From contig JADJOO010000008.1 in assembly GCA_016713725.1 (NCBI GenBank), forward strand, positions 62,001 to 126,000: 64,000 bases of DNA, written 5' to 3'. Below, one piece after another: positions 1-9,640 of the stretch (positions within the stretch are counted from its first letter, which is position 1; each line of letters starts with the position of its first letter). The notes below the pieces were generated by a model. That model saw nothing but the letters and a program-made list of their open reading frames with translations, had not been told where the DNA came from and ran no database searches. Origin of the DNA: Pseudomonadota bacterium. Its GTDB lineage: Bacteria; Pseudomonadota; Gammaproteobacteria; Steroidobacterales; Steroidobacteraceae. Made by a program: the position numbers and the translations under genes.

Positions 1-1428
1 CGACACCGACCAGTCGCTGCCGAAGGCGACCATGCCGCCGCTCGCGTGCATGCTGCCGATCGGGTACATGTGTGCCGCGCGCTTCTCGCCGATGAACGGG
101 ATGGTGAGCTCGGTGATGTACGGGTCGGGATAGGCCCACAGCGGCTGGAAATTGGCGATCACGCCCAGCGCCCGGAACCGCGGCAGGTCCGCCGGATCGA
201 TCAACTGCAGGTGCGAGATGTGGTGACGGAGCCCCGAGGCGCCGTTGCGTTCGCCCGCGGCCTGCACCGCGTCGAGGCACTGGCGGATCGCTGCGTCGCC
301 GATCGCGTGGAAGTGCACCTGGAAGCCCTTTGCATCCAGCGCGGACACGGCCGCATTCAGCGCTGCGGGCTGCAGCATCGGGATGCCCCGCGGCGAGCCA
401 GCGACCAGGTACGGCTCGAGCATCGCGGCCGTGTAGTTCTCCATGACGCCGTCCTGCATGATCTTGACCGACGTCGCGTGCACGTGTCCGTTCGTGAACT
501 GCTTGCGGCGCTGCTCCATGCCCGCGATCTGTTCCACGCCTTTTTCCCGCTCCCACCATTGGGCGAGTACAGCGTGGACGGTCAGCTCGCGCGCTGCGTC
601 GAGCGCCGCGTACGTTTCGAGTTCGGCGGGCGAGACGATGGCGTCCTGGAACCCGGTGATGCCGTAGGCGTTCAGCATCTCGACGGAGTAGCGCAGGGCG
701 TCCATGCGTTGAGCCGGTGTCGCCGGCGGCACGTGCCTGTCGACCAGCCCAATGGCCCCTTCCTGCAGGCTCCCGACCAGTTCGCCGGTCCGCGGATCGC
801 GGTCGATGCGTCCGTCGGACGGGTCGGGCGTGTCGCGCGTGATCCCGGCAAGGGCGAGCGCCTTGCTGTTCGCCCAGCCGGTGTGGCCGTCGCTGCTGTA
901 GAGCAGCACAGGCCGGTCGGGCGCCACCGCGTCGAGGAGCGTGCGCGACGGCATCGCGCCCGGCCCGAACGCGGACATCAGCCAGCCGCCGCCCACGATC
1001 CACGCTTCGTCTGGCCGCTCGGCCGCACACGCCTTGACCGCCGCGACGTACTGGTCGGCCGTCAGCTTGTCGGTGAGGTCGCAGCCGAGCGCCTGGATGC
1101 CGCTGCTGATCGGGTGGATGTGCGCGTCGTGCATGCCGGGCAGCACCATGCGCCCGCGCAGGTCGACGACACGAGTCTTCGGCCCGACCAGCACGCCAAG
1201 ACCGGCATTGCGACCGACGTAGACGATGCGCCCGTCGCGCACGGCGACCGCCTCGGCCCAGCCACGGGCCGCGTCGACCGTGTAGATGGCGCCGTTGCGC
1301 AGCACCAGGTCGGCGGGCGCGCCGGCGGCTCGGCCCGACTGCGCAAACGCGTCGGTGGTAATCAGTGCCAGGCCGGCGGCCAGCAGTCGCAGCGCGACTG
1401 AAACCGGTCGAAGCAGGATCTTTTTCAT
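1..1428 (-). CDS. Secreted YtcJ-type amidohydrolase (3' end outside window)
   Basis: The reading frame starts at the ATG at 1428, has GGGAG a few bases upstream, and stays open to the left edge, so the C-terminus is missing. The first 30 or so residues are a signal peptide ending near DAFAQ, so the enzyme is probably periplasmic. The N-terminal beta-sandwich signature (DLVLRNGAIYTVDAARG) is followed by the metal-binding HDAHIH motif, then DGHTGWANSKAL, a typical YtcJ-family segment, and GSDWSVS close to the window edge. Family members are metal-dependent hydrolases acting on amide-type bonds, often with unknown substrates. The family assignment is firm; the substrate is unknown. It lies close to a TMADH-like/MttB-like pair, but no link is proven. 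Confidence 0.9.
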   Translation of the reverse strand, partial: MKKILLRPVSVALRLLAAGLALITTDAFAQSGRAAGAPADLVLRNGAIYTVDAARGWAEAVAVRDGRIVYVGRNAGLGVLVGPKTRVVDLRGRMVLPGMHDAHIHPISSGIQALGCDLTDKLTADQYVAAVKACAAERPDEAWIVGGGWLMSAFGPGAMPSRTLLDAVAPDRPVLLYSSDGHTGWANSKALALAGITRDTPDPSDGRIDRDPRTGELVGSLQEGAIGLVDRHVPPATPAQRMDALRYSVEMLNAYGITGFQDAIVSPAELETYAALDAARELTVHAVLAQWWEREKGVEQIAGMEQRRKQFTNGHVHATSVKIMQDGVMENYTAAMLEPYLVAGSPRGIPMLQPAALNAAVSALDAKGFQVHFHAIGDAAIRQCLDAVQAAGERNGASGLRHHISHLQLIDPADLPRFRALGVIANFQPLWAYPDPYITELTIPFIGEKRAAHMYPIGSMHASGGMVAFGSDWSVS

Positions 1429-1547
1429 AGCGCTCCCACCGGGCGAGTCTGGCAATGCGTTCAGATATTGTCGCCTGGCGCGTCGCAAGTCGAGCCCTTG
1501 TCCCTGATCGCTCCTCGCGCAGGACGCGACGAGGTTTGCCATGTCGG

Positions 1548-2123
1548 TCAGCGCTCCCGTCGCGGCAGGTAATCGCGAAACGCGTCCATCTTCTTCCACT
1601 CGGGCACGGGTGGTTCATGCGCCGGTGCCGGGGCGTAGACGGAAACCTCCTCGAGCGTCATGCGGTGGATGTAGCGCGGGCAGTTCGGGAAGACGTGCTC
1701 GGCCTTCACCCGCACGACCAGTTGCGCGCCGACGAAGGAGTCGATCAGTGGGTCGGCGAAGTCGATGCTTGCGACGCCATTCACCCGCAGTCGCTTCGGC
1801 TTCTCGAAGTCCATGAAGAGCAGGCCGACCCGCGGATTGCGCAGGACGTTGCCAAGGCTCTTGAACATGCCGTTGCCGTCGTAGCTGGGGAAGGCCAGGG
1901 TATCTTCGGCAATGACCCGCACGAACCCGGGCCGGCCGCCTTTGTAGGAACAGTCCGGCCAACCGTCCGCGTCGGCCGTCGCCAGGAAGAACATGGCGCG
2001 CGACTCGACGAACTCGCGGTCTTCGTCGTTGAAGCGAGTGCGGTGCAGCACCTCGACCAGTCGATCGGCGATGAGGCGGGAATCGAACAAATCCTGCAGC
2101 GAGCGGTTGCCGTCGTGGTACAT
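1548..2123 (-). CDS. Pyridoxamine 5'-phosphate oxidase-fold flavin protein
   Basis: A 191-residue soluble protein. The segment FFLATADADGWPDCSYKGG near residue 50 is the typical start of the split-barrel FMN-binding domain, followed by FPSYDGNGMFKSLGN and RVGLLFMDF, both characteristic of the PNPOx-like family. Such proteins bind FMN or F420-like flavins and reduce small molecules; the physiological substrate cannot be read from the sequence. The start ATG at 2123 precedes the domain by about 45 residues. It is divergent from the MFS transporter that begins at 2343, with about 220 bases between them. Family assignment good, function open. Confidence 0.85.
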   Translation of the reverse strand: MYHDGNRSLQDLFDSRLIADRLVEVLHRTRFNDEDREFVESRAMFFLATADADGWPDCSYKGGRPGFVRVIAEDTLAFPSYDGNGMFKSLGNVLRNPRVGLLFMDFEKPKRLRVNGVASIDFADPLIDSFVGAQLVVRVKAEHVFPNCPRYIHRMTLEEVSVYAPAPAHEPPVPEWKKMDAFRDYLPRRER

Positions 2124-2306
2124 CGCGGTCTCCTGCCTGTTGGAACCTGCGTCATTGGGGCCAGCGCACATCATGGCGGCTATCGAGACTCGGCGGAACA
2201 TGGGGAAACATGCCCGGCTGCCGGGAATGTCGGGAAATGCCAAAGTGTCGATCGTCGGCAGGCTGCGAATATTCATCGCGCGGTCGGTGAGCCCGTAACG
2301 CGATCT

Positions 2307-2315
2307 TGGTATAGT
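2307..2315 (+). promoter_or_regulatory. Possible extended -10 promoter of the MFS gene
   Basis: TGGTATAGT matches an extended -10 element (TGn followed by TATAGT) and lies 27 bases before the MFS start codon. No good -35 hexamer is seen 17 bases upstream, which extended -10 promoters tolerate. Prediction only. Confidence 0.3.
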
Positions 2316-2342
2316 CCCGCGGCTCACGGCGGATACCCTCAC

Positions 2343-3632
2343 ATGCGCACTGCATTGGCCGCGACCTGGACTTTGCTGCTCGGAATGGCGCTGCTGATGC
2401 TGGGCGCCGGCTTGCAGGGCACGCTGGTCGGCCTGCGGGCGAGCCTCGAGGGATTTCCGACGCTGCTGGCGGGCATCATGCTGGCCGCCTACTACCTCGG
2501 GTACATGGCCGGATCGGTAATGACGCCAGGCCTGGTCAACTCGGTGGGGCACGTCCGCGTCTTTGCTGCGCTGACCTCGCTCGCGTCGGTGCTGATCCTG
2601 CTCCAGGGGATTTTCGTTGCTCCGTTGCCCTGGACGCTGGTGCGTATCCTCTCGGGATTCTGCTTTGCGGGCATCTACGTGGTGGCCGAGAGCTGGCTCA
2701 ACGGCCGCGTGGACAACGAGCATCGAGGCCTGCTGTTGTCGCTCTACATGCTCGTCTGCTACGCGGGCCTCGGTCTCGGGCAGTTGCTGCTCAACGTCGC
2801 GGATCCTCGCAGCACCATCCTGTTCATCCTGGTATCGATCCTGATTTCGATCGCGATGGTGCCGATGGCCCTCACGTCCAGCTCGGCGCCCGCGATCAGC
2901 GTGCCGGTGCGGGTAAGTTCGCGCGATCTGTTCCGTCGCTCGCCGCTCGGCGTGGTCGGCGTGGCGGTCGCCGGCGCCGTCTCGGGGTGTCTTTTCACGC
3001 TGGGCGCCCTCTACGCGGACGGCGAGGGTTTCACCACCCTCGAGGTCTCGCTGTTCATGGCTGTCGCCATTCTTGCGGGCTGCGTGACCCAACTGCCGAT
3101 CGGTCGCATTTCGGACCAGATGGACCGGCGCAAGGTGGTCATCGCCGTCTGTCTGCTGGCGGCCTTCGGCGCAATCGGCGCGTGGTGGCTGGCGGATATC
3201 TCGCGCCTCGTCTTTTTCGCCATGGTTGCGGCGTACGGCGGCATGAGCCTGACCCTGTATTCGCTGAGTTCGGCTCACGTCAACGATCACGTGCCGGCCG
3301 ATGAGAAGCTTGGCGCAAGCAGCACATTGATACTCGTGAACGGCGCCGGTGCGTTCATTGCCCCGATCGTCGTTGCCGCATTCATGCAACTGATGGGCAA
3401 CGACGTGTTCCTGCCACTGCTGGCCGTCATGCACGTGTTGCTTGCCGTCTATGCGCTGTTCCGCATGGGCCGGCGCGCGCCTGTTCCGGGCGAGCAGAAG
3501 ACGCCCTTTGTCGGGACGCCCCCGGGCACGAGTTCCAGCGGTGAGTTGCTGGGGCATGCGTCCGATCGGGTGGAGGCGGTCCCGGGCAGCCCGGCAGTGG
3601 GTTCCGCCAACAAAGCAATGGAGTCCGGCTGA
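2343..3632 (+). CDS. MFS transporter, YcaD-like
   Basis: A 429-residue integral membrane protein with about twelve hydrophobic segments in two six-helix halves. The region RILSGFCFAGIYVVAESWLN around residue 105 is typical of the YcaD-like branch of the major facilitator superfamily, and QLPIGRISDQMDRRKVVI in the second half is the cytoplasmic loop motif (GxxxDxxxRR). The last 50 or so residues are polar and probably cytoplasmic. The substrate is unknown. The start at 2343 is the first ATG that includes the whole first membrane helix. It is followed by a convergent flavoprotein gene. Its position next to a possible methylamine enzyme pair makes import of a quaternary amine conceivable, but nothing in the sequence shows this. 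Confidence 0.88.
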   Translation: MRTALAATWTLLLGMALLMLGAGLQGTLVGLRASLEGFPTLLAGIMLAAYYLGYMAGSVMTPGLVNSVGHVRVFAALTSLASVLILLQGIFVAPLPWTLVRILSGFCFAGIYVVAESWLNGRVDNEHRGLLLSLYMLVCYAGLGLGQLLLNVADPRSTILFILVSILISIAMVPMALTSSSAPAISVPVRVSSRDLFRRSPLGVVGVAVAGAVSGCLFTLGALYADGEGFTTLEVSLFMAVAILAGCVTQLPIGRISDQMDRRKVVIAVCLLAAFGAIGAWWLADISRLVFFAMVAAYGGMSLTLYSLSSAHVNDHVPADEKLGASSTLILVNGAGAFIAPIVVAAFMQLMGNDVFLPLLAVMHVLLAVYALFRMGRRAPVPGEQKTPFVGTPPGTSSSGELLGHASDRVEAVPGSPAVGSANKAMESG

Positions 3633-3708
3633 CCTTCGGGCTGCCGCACGTCGCCGAAGGCATCCCCTGCGGGCTCGCTCCAGGCGCTGGTCAATCCTCG
3701 ACGTCGGA

Positions 3709-5767
3709 TTACGGACCAGCCTGGATCAGCACGCGCTCGCGCCGCGGATTCCCGTCGATGGAGCCGAGTTCGCGGGCCGCTCGATGGCCGGAGTAAACGG
3801 CGTTCGCGATCATCGCCGGTTGCAGGCAGTCGCCAATGCGGGTCACCGCGTCCGGCCCCGGTCGCGCCAGGCTGTTGATCGGCTGTTCATCGTTCCCTTC
3901 GCCGACCAACGCCCGGTAGAGCGTCTCGTCTGCCACGCGGGAAGTGACCAGAACGACTGCGGAGGCGGCGACGCTCCGCGTGCGGCCACTGAACACGCAG
4001 GACAGCGTGGCATGCGACCTCTCGAATGCGACCAGCGCGACGTTGACATCGATGTCGACGCCCAGTTCGATCAGCGCGCGCTGCGTGCGCTCCTGCTCCT
4101 GCGTGTACTGACTCCAGGAACCCGCGCGACCCTCGCTCGTGACATAGCGCACTTGGACACCGGCGCTGGCCAGCTTGAGCGCAATCGTCGGGCCCAGGTA
4201 GTAATGATCGTCGTCGAAGACCAGCACCTCGCCCTGCGGCAGCCGGCCCGCGAAGACGTCGTCGGGCGTGTAGACACCCGCCGCATCCAGCGCGGTTATG
4301 GGTCGCGCATGCGAGCGTCCAACTCCGTCGCGCCGCCAGTGCGCCCCGGTTGCGATCAGCACGTAGTCGGCGCCAAAGCTGCGCACGTCGGGCGCGGTCA
4401 TGGTGCTGCCAAGGTAGAGCGTCACGTTCGGCATGCGCTTGATCTGGCTCAGCCGGTAGTCACGCACCCTTGCCCACTCGGCGAGTCCGGGCAGCCGGCT
4501 CTCGTGGCTGACACGCCCGCCTGCTTCCCCGGCCATATCCGCGAGCGCCACCTCGTAGCCGCGCTGCCAGATGTGCGCCGCTTCGAGTCCCGCCGGACCC
4601 GCCCCGACGATCAACACCGAGCCGCCGGTACCCGCGGGAACGCGTTCCGGGTGCCAGCCTGAGCGCCATTCTTCGCCCATGGTCGGATTCTGCGTGCAGC
4701 GCAGCGCCGCCCCCCGGAAGTCGTGTGCGTAACAGATATTGCAGCCGATGCATTCGCGAATATCCTCGAGCCGCCCTTCACGCACCTTGTTGGGCAGGAA
4801 GGGGTCGGCGATGGACGGGCGTGCCGCGCCCACGAGATCGACGACCCCGCGCTTGACCTGCCCGAGCATGCTGTCCGGCGACGTGAATCGCCCGACGCAG
4901 ACCACCGGCTTGCCGGTGAGCTTGCGGACGTAGGCAACGCGGTCCTCGAGCGCGCCTTCCCGAACGAAGCGGGATGAACCCATTTCTTCGTCGTAGTCGG
5001 CCAGCACGACGTCCCACAGGTCGGGCAGGTGGCCGAGTGTCGCCACGACATCGTGTGCCCGGCCTGCTCAGGTGCTCGTCGCCGTGGCCGTTCGCGGCGA
5101 AGCGGACCGCCACCGCACAACGGTCGCCGACTGCGCTGCGAGTCTCGTCGAGAAGCTCGCGCATCAGGCGCATGCGATTCTCGAGTGAGCCGCCATACTC
5201 GTCGCTGCGATCGTTCAGGGTGCGCGACAGGAATTCGGAAACGAGGTAGCCGTGGCTCGGATAGACATAAATGATGTCGAAGCCTGCCTTGCGCGCACGC
5301 AGCGCCGCTTGCAGGTGCCAGGCCCGCAACGCGCGGATGTCGCGCCGGTCCATGCGTTGCGACTGGATCGGATCGGAACGCCCCGGCATCGACCGCACCC
5401 CCAGCGAGGGCACGCGGGTGGCGAGATTCGCGACGTAGCTGCCGCCGTGCCACAGTTCGATGCCGGCCAGGGCCCCGTGCGCATGCACCGCATCGGCCAT
5501 GGCCGCAAGATTGCCGAGGTCGCCGTCGTCCCATAGCGACGCGTACGGATAGGGATGATCGTCCGAGCTGGGATGAATCGAACAGTATTCGGTGCAGACG
5601 ACGCCCCAGCCACCCTCGGCCTTTGTCGCGCGCATGGACACCAGGGTCTGCGGCAAGGCGTGGCCCATGCCAGTGCAGTGAGGGACCTGATAGAATCGGT
5701 TCGGCGCGGTGACGGGTCCGATCTTCACGCTCTCGAACAGCGCACCGTAACGCGAAGCCTCTGGCAT
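3709..5767 (-). CDS. Trimethylamine dehydrogenase-like iron-sulfur flavoprotein (frame break near 5065)
   Basis: The N-terminal half (NRFYQVPHCTGMG, CTEYCS, GYLVSEFLS) is an old-yellow-enzyme-type FMN barrel. The Cys in QVPHC matches the cysteine that carries 6-S-cysteinyl-FMN in trimethylamine dehydrogenase. Then come ARPSIADPFLPNKV, the 4Fe-4S cluster motif ECIGCNIC with its fourth Cys in RCTQN, and an ADP/NAD-type domain (VLIVGAGPAGLEAAHIWQ). The overall layout equals that of TMADH, dimethylamine and histamine dehydrogenases. Aligned by eye from memory, Tyr60 of the TMADH aromatic bowl is kept, but Trp264 and Trp355 are not, so the substrate may not be trimethylamine. The frame breaks near 5065, between DEHLS and VVATLGHLPDLW; both parts align to one protein, so a single-base indel is likely. 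Start 5767 fits the family N-terminus; an ATG at 5812 is possible. Divergent from the MttB-like gene, with only 43 bases between starts. Confidence 0.85.
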
Positions 5768-5810
5768 GGCGCCATAGTGCGTGGCGACGCTGATAAAGGA
5801 AAGTGCTGTC

Positions 5811-7327
5811 ATGCGCCGGGAATCAGCAAGCGCGCGCAGGCGCCGGACGCAAGGCACAGTCACTCGGGCCGCCGATCCCGGCCTGCATTCGGGCCCTACC
5901 GCTCCCTATGATCCGCTGGCGCCCGGCCTCGCCACGCGGCTGATCGACGCAGCGCTCACGCTGCTGGAAGAGACGGGCGTCGTGTTCGATCCGGACTGCG
6001 AGGCGCCGTCGTTGTTCGCAGCGGCCGGTTGCGAAGTCTCCGCTGACGGCGTCGTGAAACCCGGACGCGCGCTCGTGCGCGGCGCGCTCGATTCCGTGGC
6101 CCGGCAGGCGCGCCTGTGGGATCGTAGTGCCGAGCGTTGCCTGGAACTCGACAACCGCCACACCTGGTTCCTGCCGGGCATGACCTGCATCAAGGTTTAT
6201 GACCTGGCGAGCGGCGAATTGCGCGAGAGCACCGCCGACGACCTGGCGACCATAACTCGGGTCGCCGATGCGCTGCCGAACATCGATGCGGTGTGCATCG
6301 CGTGCAAGGACATTCCGCGCTCGGATATCCATGGCGAGATCGGCGAATTCGTCGTCATGGCGCGCAACACGACCAAGCCGCTCGAGTACCTCTGCGAGAA
6401 CGCCGAATCGCTTGGCGTTGTGATCGAGATGGCGACAGCGATTCGCGGCAGCCGCGAGGCGCTGGTTGAAAAGCCCTATTTCCTGCAGATTGTCACGCCG
6501 CTGCCGCTCAACTACGCGAAGACCCACGTCGACCAGGTGCTGATGGCGGCACGCGCCGGGGTGCCGGTCAGCGTCGGCACGCTGCCGATCGGCGGCGCGT
6601 CCTCGCCGATCACGATCGCCGGCTGCATCGCCCAGAGTCTGGCCACCGATTTTGCCGGCATGACGCTCGCGCAGCTGGCGCGGCGCGGCGCATTCGTCAT
6701 CGGCAGTTCCGACGTGTTCTTCATGGAACCCGCGACCGGCGCCATCGGCAACTTCGCCCAGACCTCGCTCGGCGACATGGTCATGTGCCAGGTGCGGCGG
6801 GAACTGGGTCTGCCCTCGTTCACCGGCATCGGCGGCCAGTCGGCGGCGCGGCGTTTCAATCAGGATGCCGTATGGGAAATCACCGCGAACCTGCTGCAGG
6901 CGTTCTACAGCCGGCCGGCAACCTGCGACTACCTGGGTTCGCTCGACGAGGGCATGAGCTATTCGCTGCATGCGCTCCTGCTCTGCGACGACCTGGCCGG
7001 CCTGTTGCGCAGTCTCTGGCAGGGCGTGGTGGTGGATGACGACACCCTCGCCCTCGCGCAGGCCAGGTCCGTCGGTCCGCGAGGCAACTACCTGGCGCTG
7101 GACCATACGGTCGGCCATTGCCGAGAACAGGTCGGCAGACACGTTACTTCGGGCCGTTGATGCCCACGCGGATGAGTTCGTTGGAAGATCGTGACCTTCA
7201 TCAGCGTATCGACGCCGACCTGCGGCGGTTCCTGGCGGAGCACCAGGTACTGGATCTCCCTGCGGCGGTAATGCAGGAAATCGACGCCATCCGGGCGCGC
7301 TTCGCCGCGAGCTACGTGGCGAGCTGA
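5811..7327 (+). CDS. Trimethylamine methyltransferase (MttB) family protein (frame break near 7130)
   Basis: An MttB-superfamily corrinoid-dependent methyltransferase of about 505 residues. In this superfamily a methyl group moves from a quaternary or tertiary amine to a cobalamin protein. Visible family segments are LLEETGVVFD, FLPGMTCIKVYDL, TTKPLEYLCENAES, GTLPIGGASSPITIAGCIAQ and GLPSFTGIGGQSAARRFNQDA. No in-frame TAG is present, so this is a non-pyrrolysine member. The start at 5811 has AAAGGA ten bases upstream; the GTG at 5781 has none. The first frame stops at 7160, but the usual C-terminal tail (TRYFGPLMPTRMSSLEDRD to EIDAIRARF) continues in another frame to 7327, so there is one indel around 7130. 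No corrinoid protein or reductive activase is seen in the window. Confidence 0.87.
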
Positions 7328-7423
7328 GGTCCGCGCCGTTTCAGAACCAGGGTGCGGGTGAGAACAGGCGTCCGCGCGGGTGTGATCGCGGAGAGCCCCG
7401 CACGTTCCTGCAACGATCAGGAG

Positions 7424-7460
7424 CCGTAAAACAAACGGGGCAGCCGCCTGGCTGCCCGTT
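7424..7460 (-). terminator. Rho-independent terminator of the secreted-protein gene
   Basis: A strong hairpin with arms ACGGGGCAGCC and GGCTGCCCGT (loop about four bases, one bulged G) lies 28 bases past the stop of the gene at 7488-7937. On the minus strand it is followed by the T-rich tail GTTTGTTTTA, as expected for an intrinsic terminator. Confidence 0.75.
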
Positions 7461-7487
7461 CGTCAAACCTGGCGCTCGTGCGTCAGG

Positions 7488-7937
7488 TCATTTCCATTCG
7501 ACGCGACGCAGGTTCATTTCGCCGAAGAAGCTGCGGAACTCCTCGTAACCCTGCACGAGTTCATCCTGCTTGGCCTTCTCGAGGCCCTTGCGGAAATCCG
7601 CCATGAACTTGTTGTAGCGTGCTTCATCGGGTTCCATCATCGCGCCGCTGGTGTACTTCTGCACCAGCATCACGTTGAACGCACCGCCGGCAGAAGTCTC
7701 GCTGATGAAGATGCTGCAGTCCTCGAGGACGCCCATCTTCTTGCTGATCTCGCAGCCGCTGACCCAGCTCTGCTTCAGGCCTCCGAGGTAGTCGTCGATC
7801 CTGTTCGGGACGACCTTGACCATCGTGACGTTCCAGACGGGCTTGCTCGGCACGTAGTCCTTGTAGATTTCCGTCGATTGTTCGGTCGCGGAAACTCCAA
7901 TCGTGGCCACAGTGGCCAGCAGCAACATTCGAAACAT
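7488..7937 (-). CDS. Small secreted protein of unknown function
   Basis: A 149-residue protein with a short N-terminal signal peptide (MFRMLLLATVATIGVSA). The mature part is soluble and contains WNVTMVKVVPNRIDDYLGGL, a Cys pair around residues 62 and 74 that could form a disulfide, FNVMLVQKYTSG, and a C-terminal helix-rich part ending FFGEMNLRRVEWK. The alternation of strand and helix and the phrase NVMLVQKY resemble dimeric alpha/beta-barrel (EthD-like) proteins, but this is only a visual impression. A good Shine-Dalgarno (AAGGGGGCGA) precedes the ATG at 7937, and an intrinsic terminator follows, so it appears to be a monocistronic unit. Confidence 0.75.
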   Translation of the reverse strand: MFRMLLLATVATIGVSATEQSTEIYKDYVPSKPVWNVTMVKVVPNRIDDYLGGLKQSWVSGCEISKKMGVLEDCSIFISETSAGGAFNVMLVQKYTSGAMMEPDEARYNKFMADFRKGLEKAKQDELVQGYEEFRSFFGEMNLRRVEWK

Positions 7938-8130
7938 GATTCGCCCCCTTCATTTGTCCGTGGGCAGGATTGGCCACGGTTGTTTTGGCTCTCGCCAGGC
8001 CTGTCCGACGCGAGCGGACCCTACCCGGTGATGCCTTACCGTACCGGCCGTCGAGGCGTGAGTCAACGAATTCAGGGGCTGCGCGACCTCTGTCCGCAGC
8101 ACGGCGGTGCCCGTAAGGCCGAGGCCGGAA

Positions 8131-8382
8131 TCACGCGGTCGGTTCCCCGTCCGGCGTCTCGGCGCTCCGCAACTGCTCCAGGCAGGCCATGACCCGCTGC
8201 AGCAGCGCGCCGCTAAGACCGGGCTTGATGCTGGTCATGCTCTCCTCGGATGCGCGCAGCCGGGCCTTCAGGTCTTCCTCCCAGGCCTCCAGCCGCGCGA
8301 GTTTTTGCGTGGCCGACAGTGTCTGGTCGGTGACCAGCACCTCCGGAGTTTCATAGCGATCGTAGTCGGTCGTGCGGTTCAT
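8131..8382 (-). CDS. Small conserved cytoplasmic protein, unknown function
   Basis: An 83-residue acidic, mostly helical protein. The core (PEVLVTDQTLSATQKLARLEAWEEDLKARL, here described rather than aligned) resembles a common small proteobacterial family in which a 'paired-helix' stretch follows a phrase like 'TLS..QKL..L..WE'. GAGGG lies just before the ATG at 8382, supporting the start. Its first bases overlap the stop of the doubtful upstream frame at 8379-8552 (ATGA). No function can be assigned. Confidence 0.6.
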   Translation of the reverse strand: MNRTTDYDRYETPEVLVTDQTLSATQKLARLEAWEEDLKARLRASEESMTSIKPGLSGALLQRVMACLEQLRSAETPDGEPTA

Positions 8383-8552
8383 GCTTGCCCTCGTTCATCG
8401 ACCAAGTCTTCGTCCAATGAGACTCGTGTCCCCGGTGCGATAGCGTTGGGCTCCGTGCCTGCAGTGGGAATATTCAAGCGGCGATATGCCTCGGTCCGTG
8501 CGGCACCGAACACAACACACGCCAGTCGCCTGTGCAGGTGACCGGACTTCAT
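8379..8552 (-). CDS. Doubtful short reading frame coupled to the gene at 8131
   Basis: A 57-codon frame starting at ATG 8552 and stopping in an ATGA overlap with the next gene. It has a basic N-terminal half and an acidic tail (RVSLDEDLVDERGQA). The only support is the translational-coupling geometry; there is no recognisable family or strong ribosome site. It may simply be leader sequence. Confidence 0.25.
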   Translation of the reverse strand: MKSGHLHRRLACVVFGAARTEAYRRLNIPTAGTEPNAIAPGTRVSLDEDLVDERGQA

Positions 8553-8789
8553 GCCTGACCGACGTCCTGTCGGTGCCCTACCGTACAGACTCCGCGAGTT
8601 GGCATTCGCACACTGCACCCTGATCCGTAGCCAGGAGCAGGTCGTGAGCATGAACAGCGAGTACGACTTCAACCATGTTCCGGCCGTCGCGCCACGATCG
8701 CGCGATATTTGCCACGATGAGACGGCTTCGCTTTATCGCTCCCCGAAACACTGGCACCAGGTTCATCGCGTGACCTGAAGGAAAATAAA

Positions 8790-9413
8790 ATGGCTGATAC
8801 CGCTACGATTGAAAAAGCAGTGCGTCACGTTCTGCCGCCGTTGCCCTACGCAACAACTGCATTGGATCCCGTCGTCTCCGCCAATACGATCGGGTTCCAC
8901 CATGGCAAGCACCACAAGGGGTACGTCGATACCCTGAACAAGTTGGTCGCCGGGACGCAGTTCGCCGACCTGTCGCTGGAGAAGCTCATCGGTGCAACCG
9001 TCGACAAAGCCGACGACGTCGCGATATTCAACAATGCGGCGCAGGCATGGAACCACAGCTTCTACTGGCGCAGTCTGCGACCCAAGGGTGGTGGTAAACC
9101 CCCGGCGGCGTTGCAGCAACGGATCGAGGCATCGTTCGGCACTCTGGATGCATGCAGGAAGGAGCTGGCGACGGCGGCAACGACCCAGTTCGGCAGTGGC
9201 TGGGCCTGGCTCGTACTCGACGCAGGCGAGCTCAAAGTGGTCAAGACGGCTGATGCAGAGACGCCGCTGACCAGGGGAATGAAGCCGTTGCTGACCATCG
9301 ACGTCTGGGAACACGCGTACTACCTGGACTATCAGAACGGCCGCGCGGACTACGTGAACGCCGTGCTCGACAAACTGATCAATTGGGGCTTCGCCGCCGA
9401 GAATCTCGCCTAG
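8790..9413 (+). CDS. sodB: Iron superoxide dismutase
   Basis: A 207-residue Fe/Mn-family superoxide dismutase that converts superoxide to peroxide and oxygen in the cytoplasm. The metal ligands are visible: His in GFHHGKHHKGY, His in WNHSFYW, and Asp and His in DVWEHAYYLDY. The Gln in NNAAQAWNHSFYW is the position typical of the iron rather than the manganese form. Length and domain order are normal. There is no signal peptide. Start 8790 has GAAGGA seven bases upstream. It stands alone between unrelated genes, and no terminator hairpin is obvious downstream. Confidence 0.96.
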   Translation: MADTATIEKAVRHVLPPLPYATTALDPVVSANTIGFHHGKHHKGYVDTLNKLVAGTQFADLSLEKLIGATVDKADDVAIFNNAAQAWNHSFYWRSLRPKGGGKPPAALQQRIEASFGTLDACRKELATAATTQFGSGWAWLVLDAGELKVVKTADAETPLTRGMKPLLTIDVWEHAYYLDYQNGRADYVNAVLDKLINWGFAAENLA

Positions 9414-9640
9414 CCACCGGGAACGAAGTCGTATCTCACGATCGTGCAGTTGCCGAGGGACAGCCAACGTGCAGCGGACGCGATAGGAGAAGCCGAGCTT
9501 CGCCGAGCGCCGGAAAACCTGCTTGCCGACCCTCCGGACAGCAGCGTTTCGGTCGTTTCGTCCGCATGACGCTGCAACTATCGAGCCTGCGTGGGTCGAG
9601 GTTATGATCGGCAGCCGGCCGCTGCAGGACGGCTCAAACG

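Noticed and set aside
46..1401. Long open frame on the plus strand opposite the amidohydrolase
   Set aside because: Arg/Val/His-rich antisense composition typical of high-GC shadows; the minus strand has signal peptide, HxH metal motif and YtcJ segments.
7118..7327. Separate small gene after the MttB-like gene
   Set aside because: Its sequence is the normal C-terminal tail of the MttB family in another frame, so it belongs to that gene.
8551..8778. 75-codon plus-strand frame ahead of sodB
   Set aside because: No ribosome site or recognisable pattern; most likely chance.
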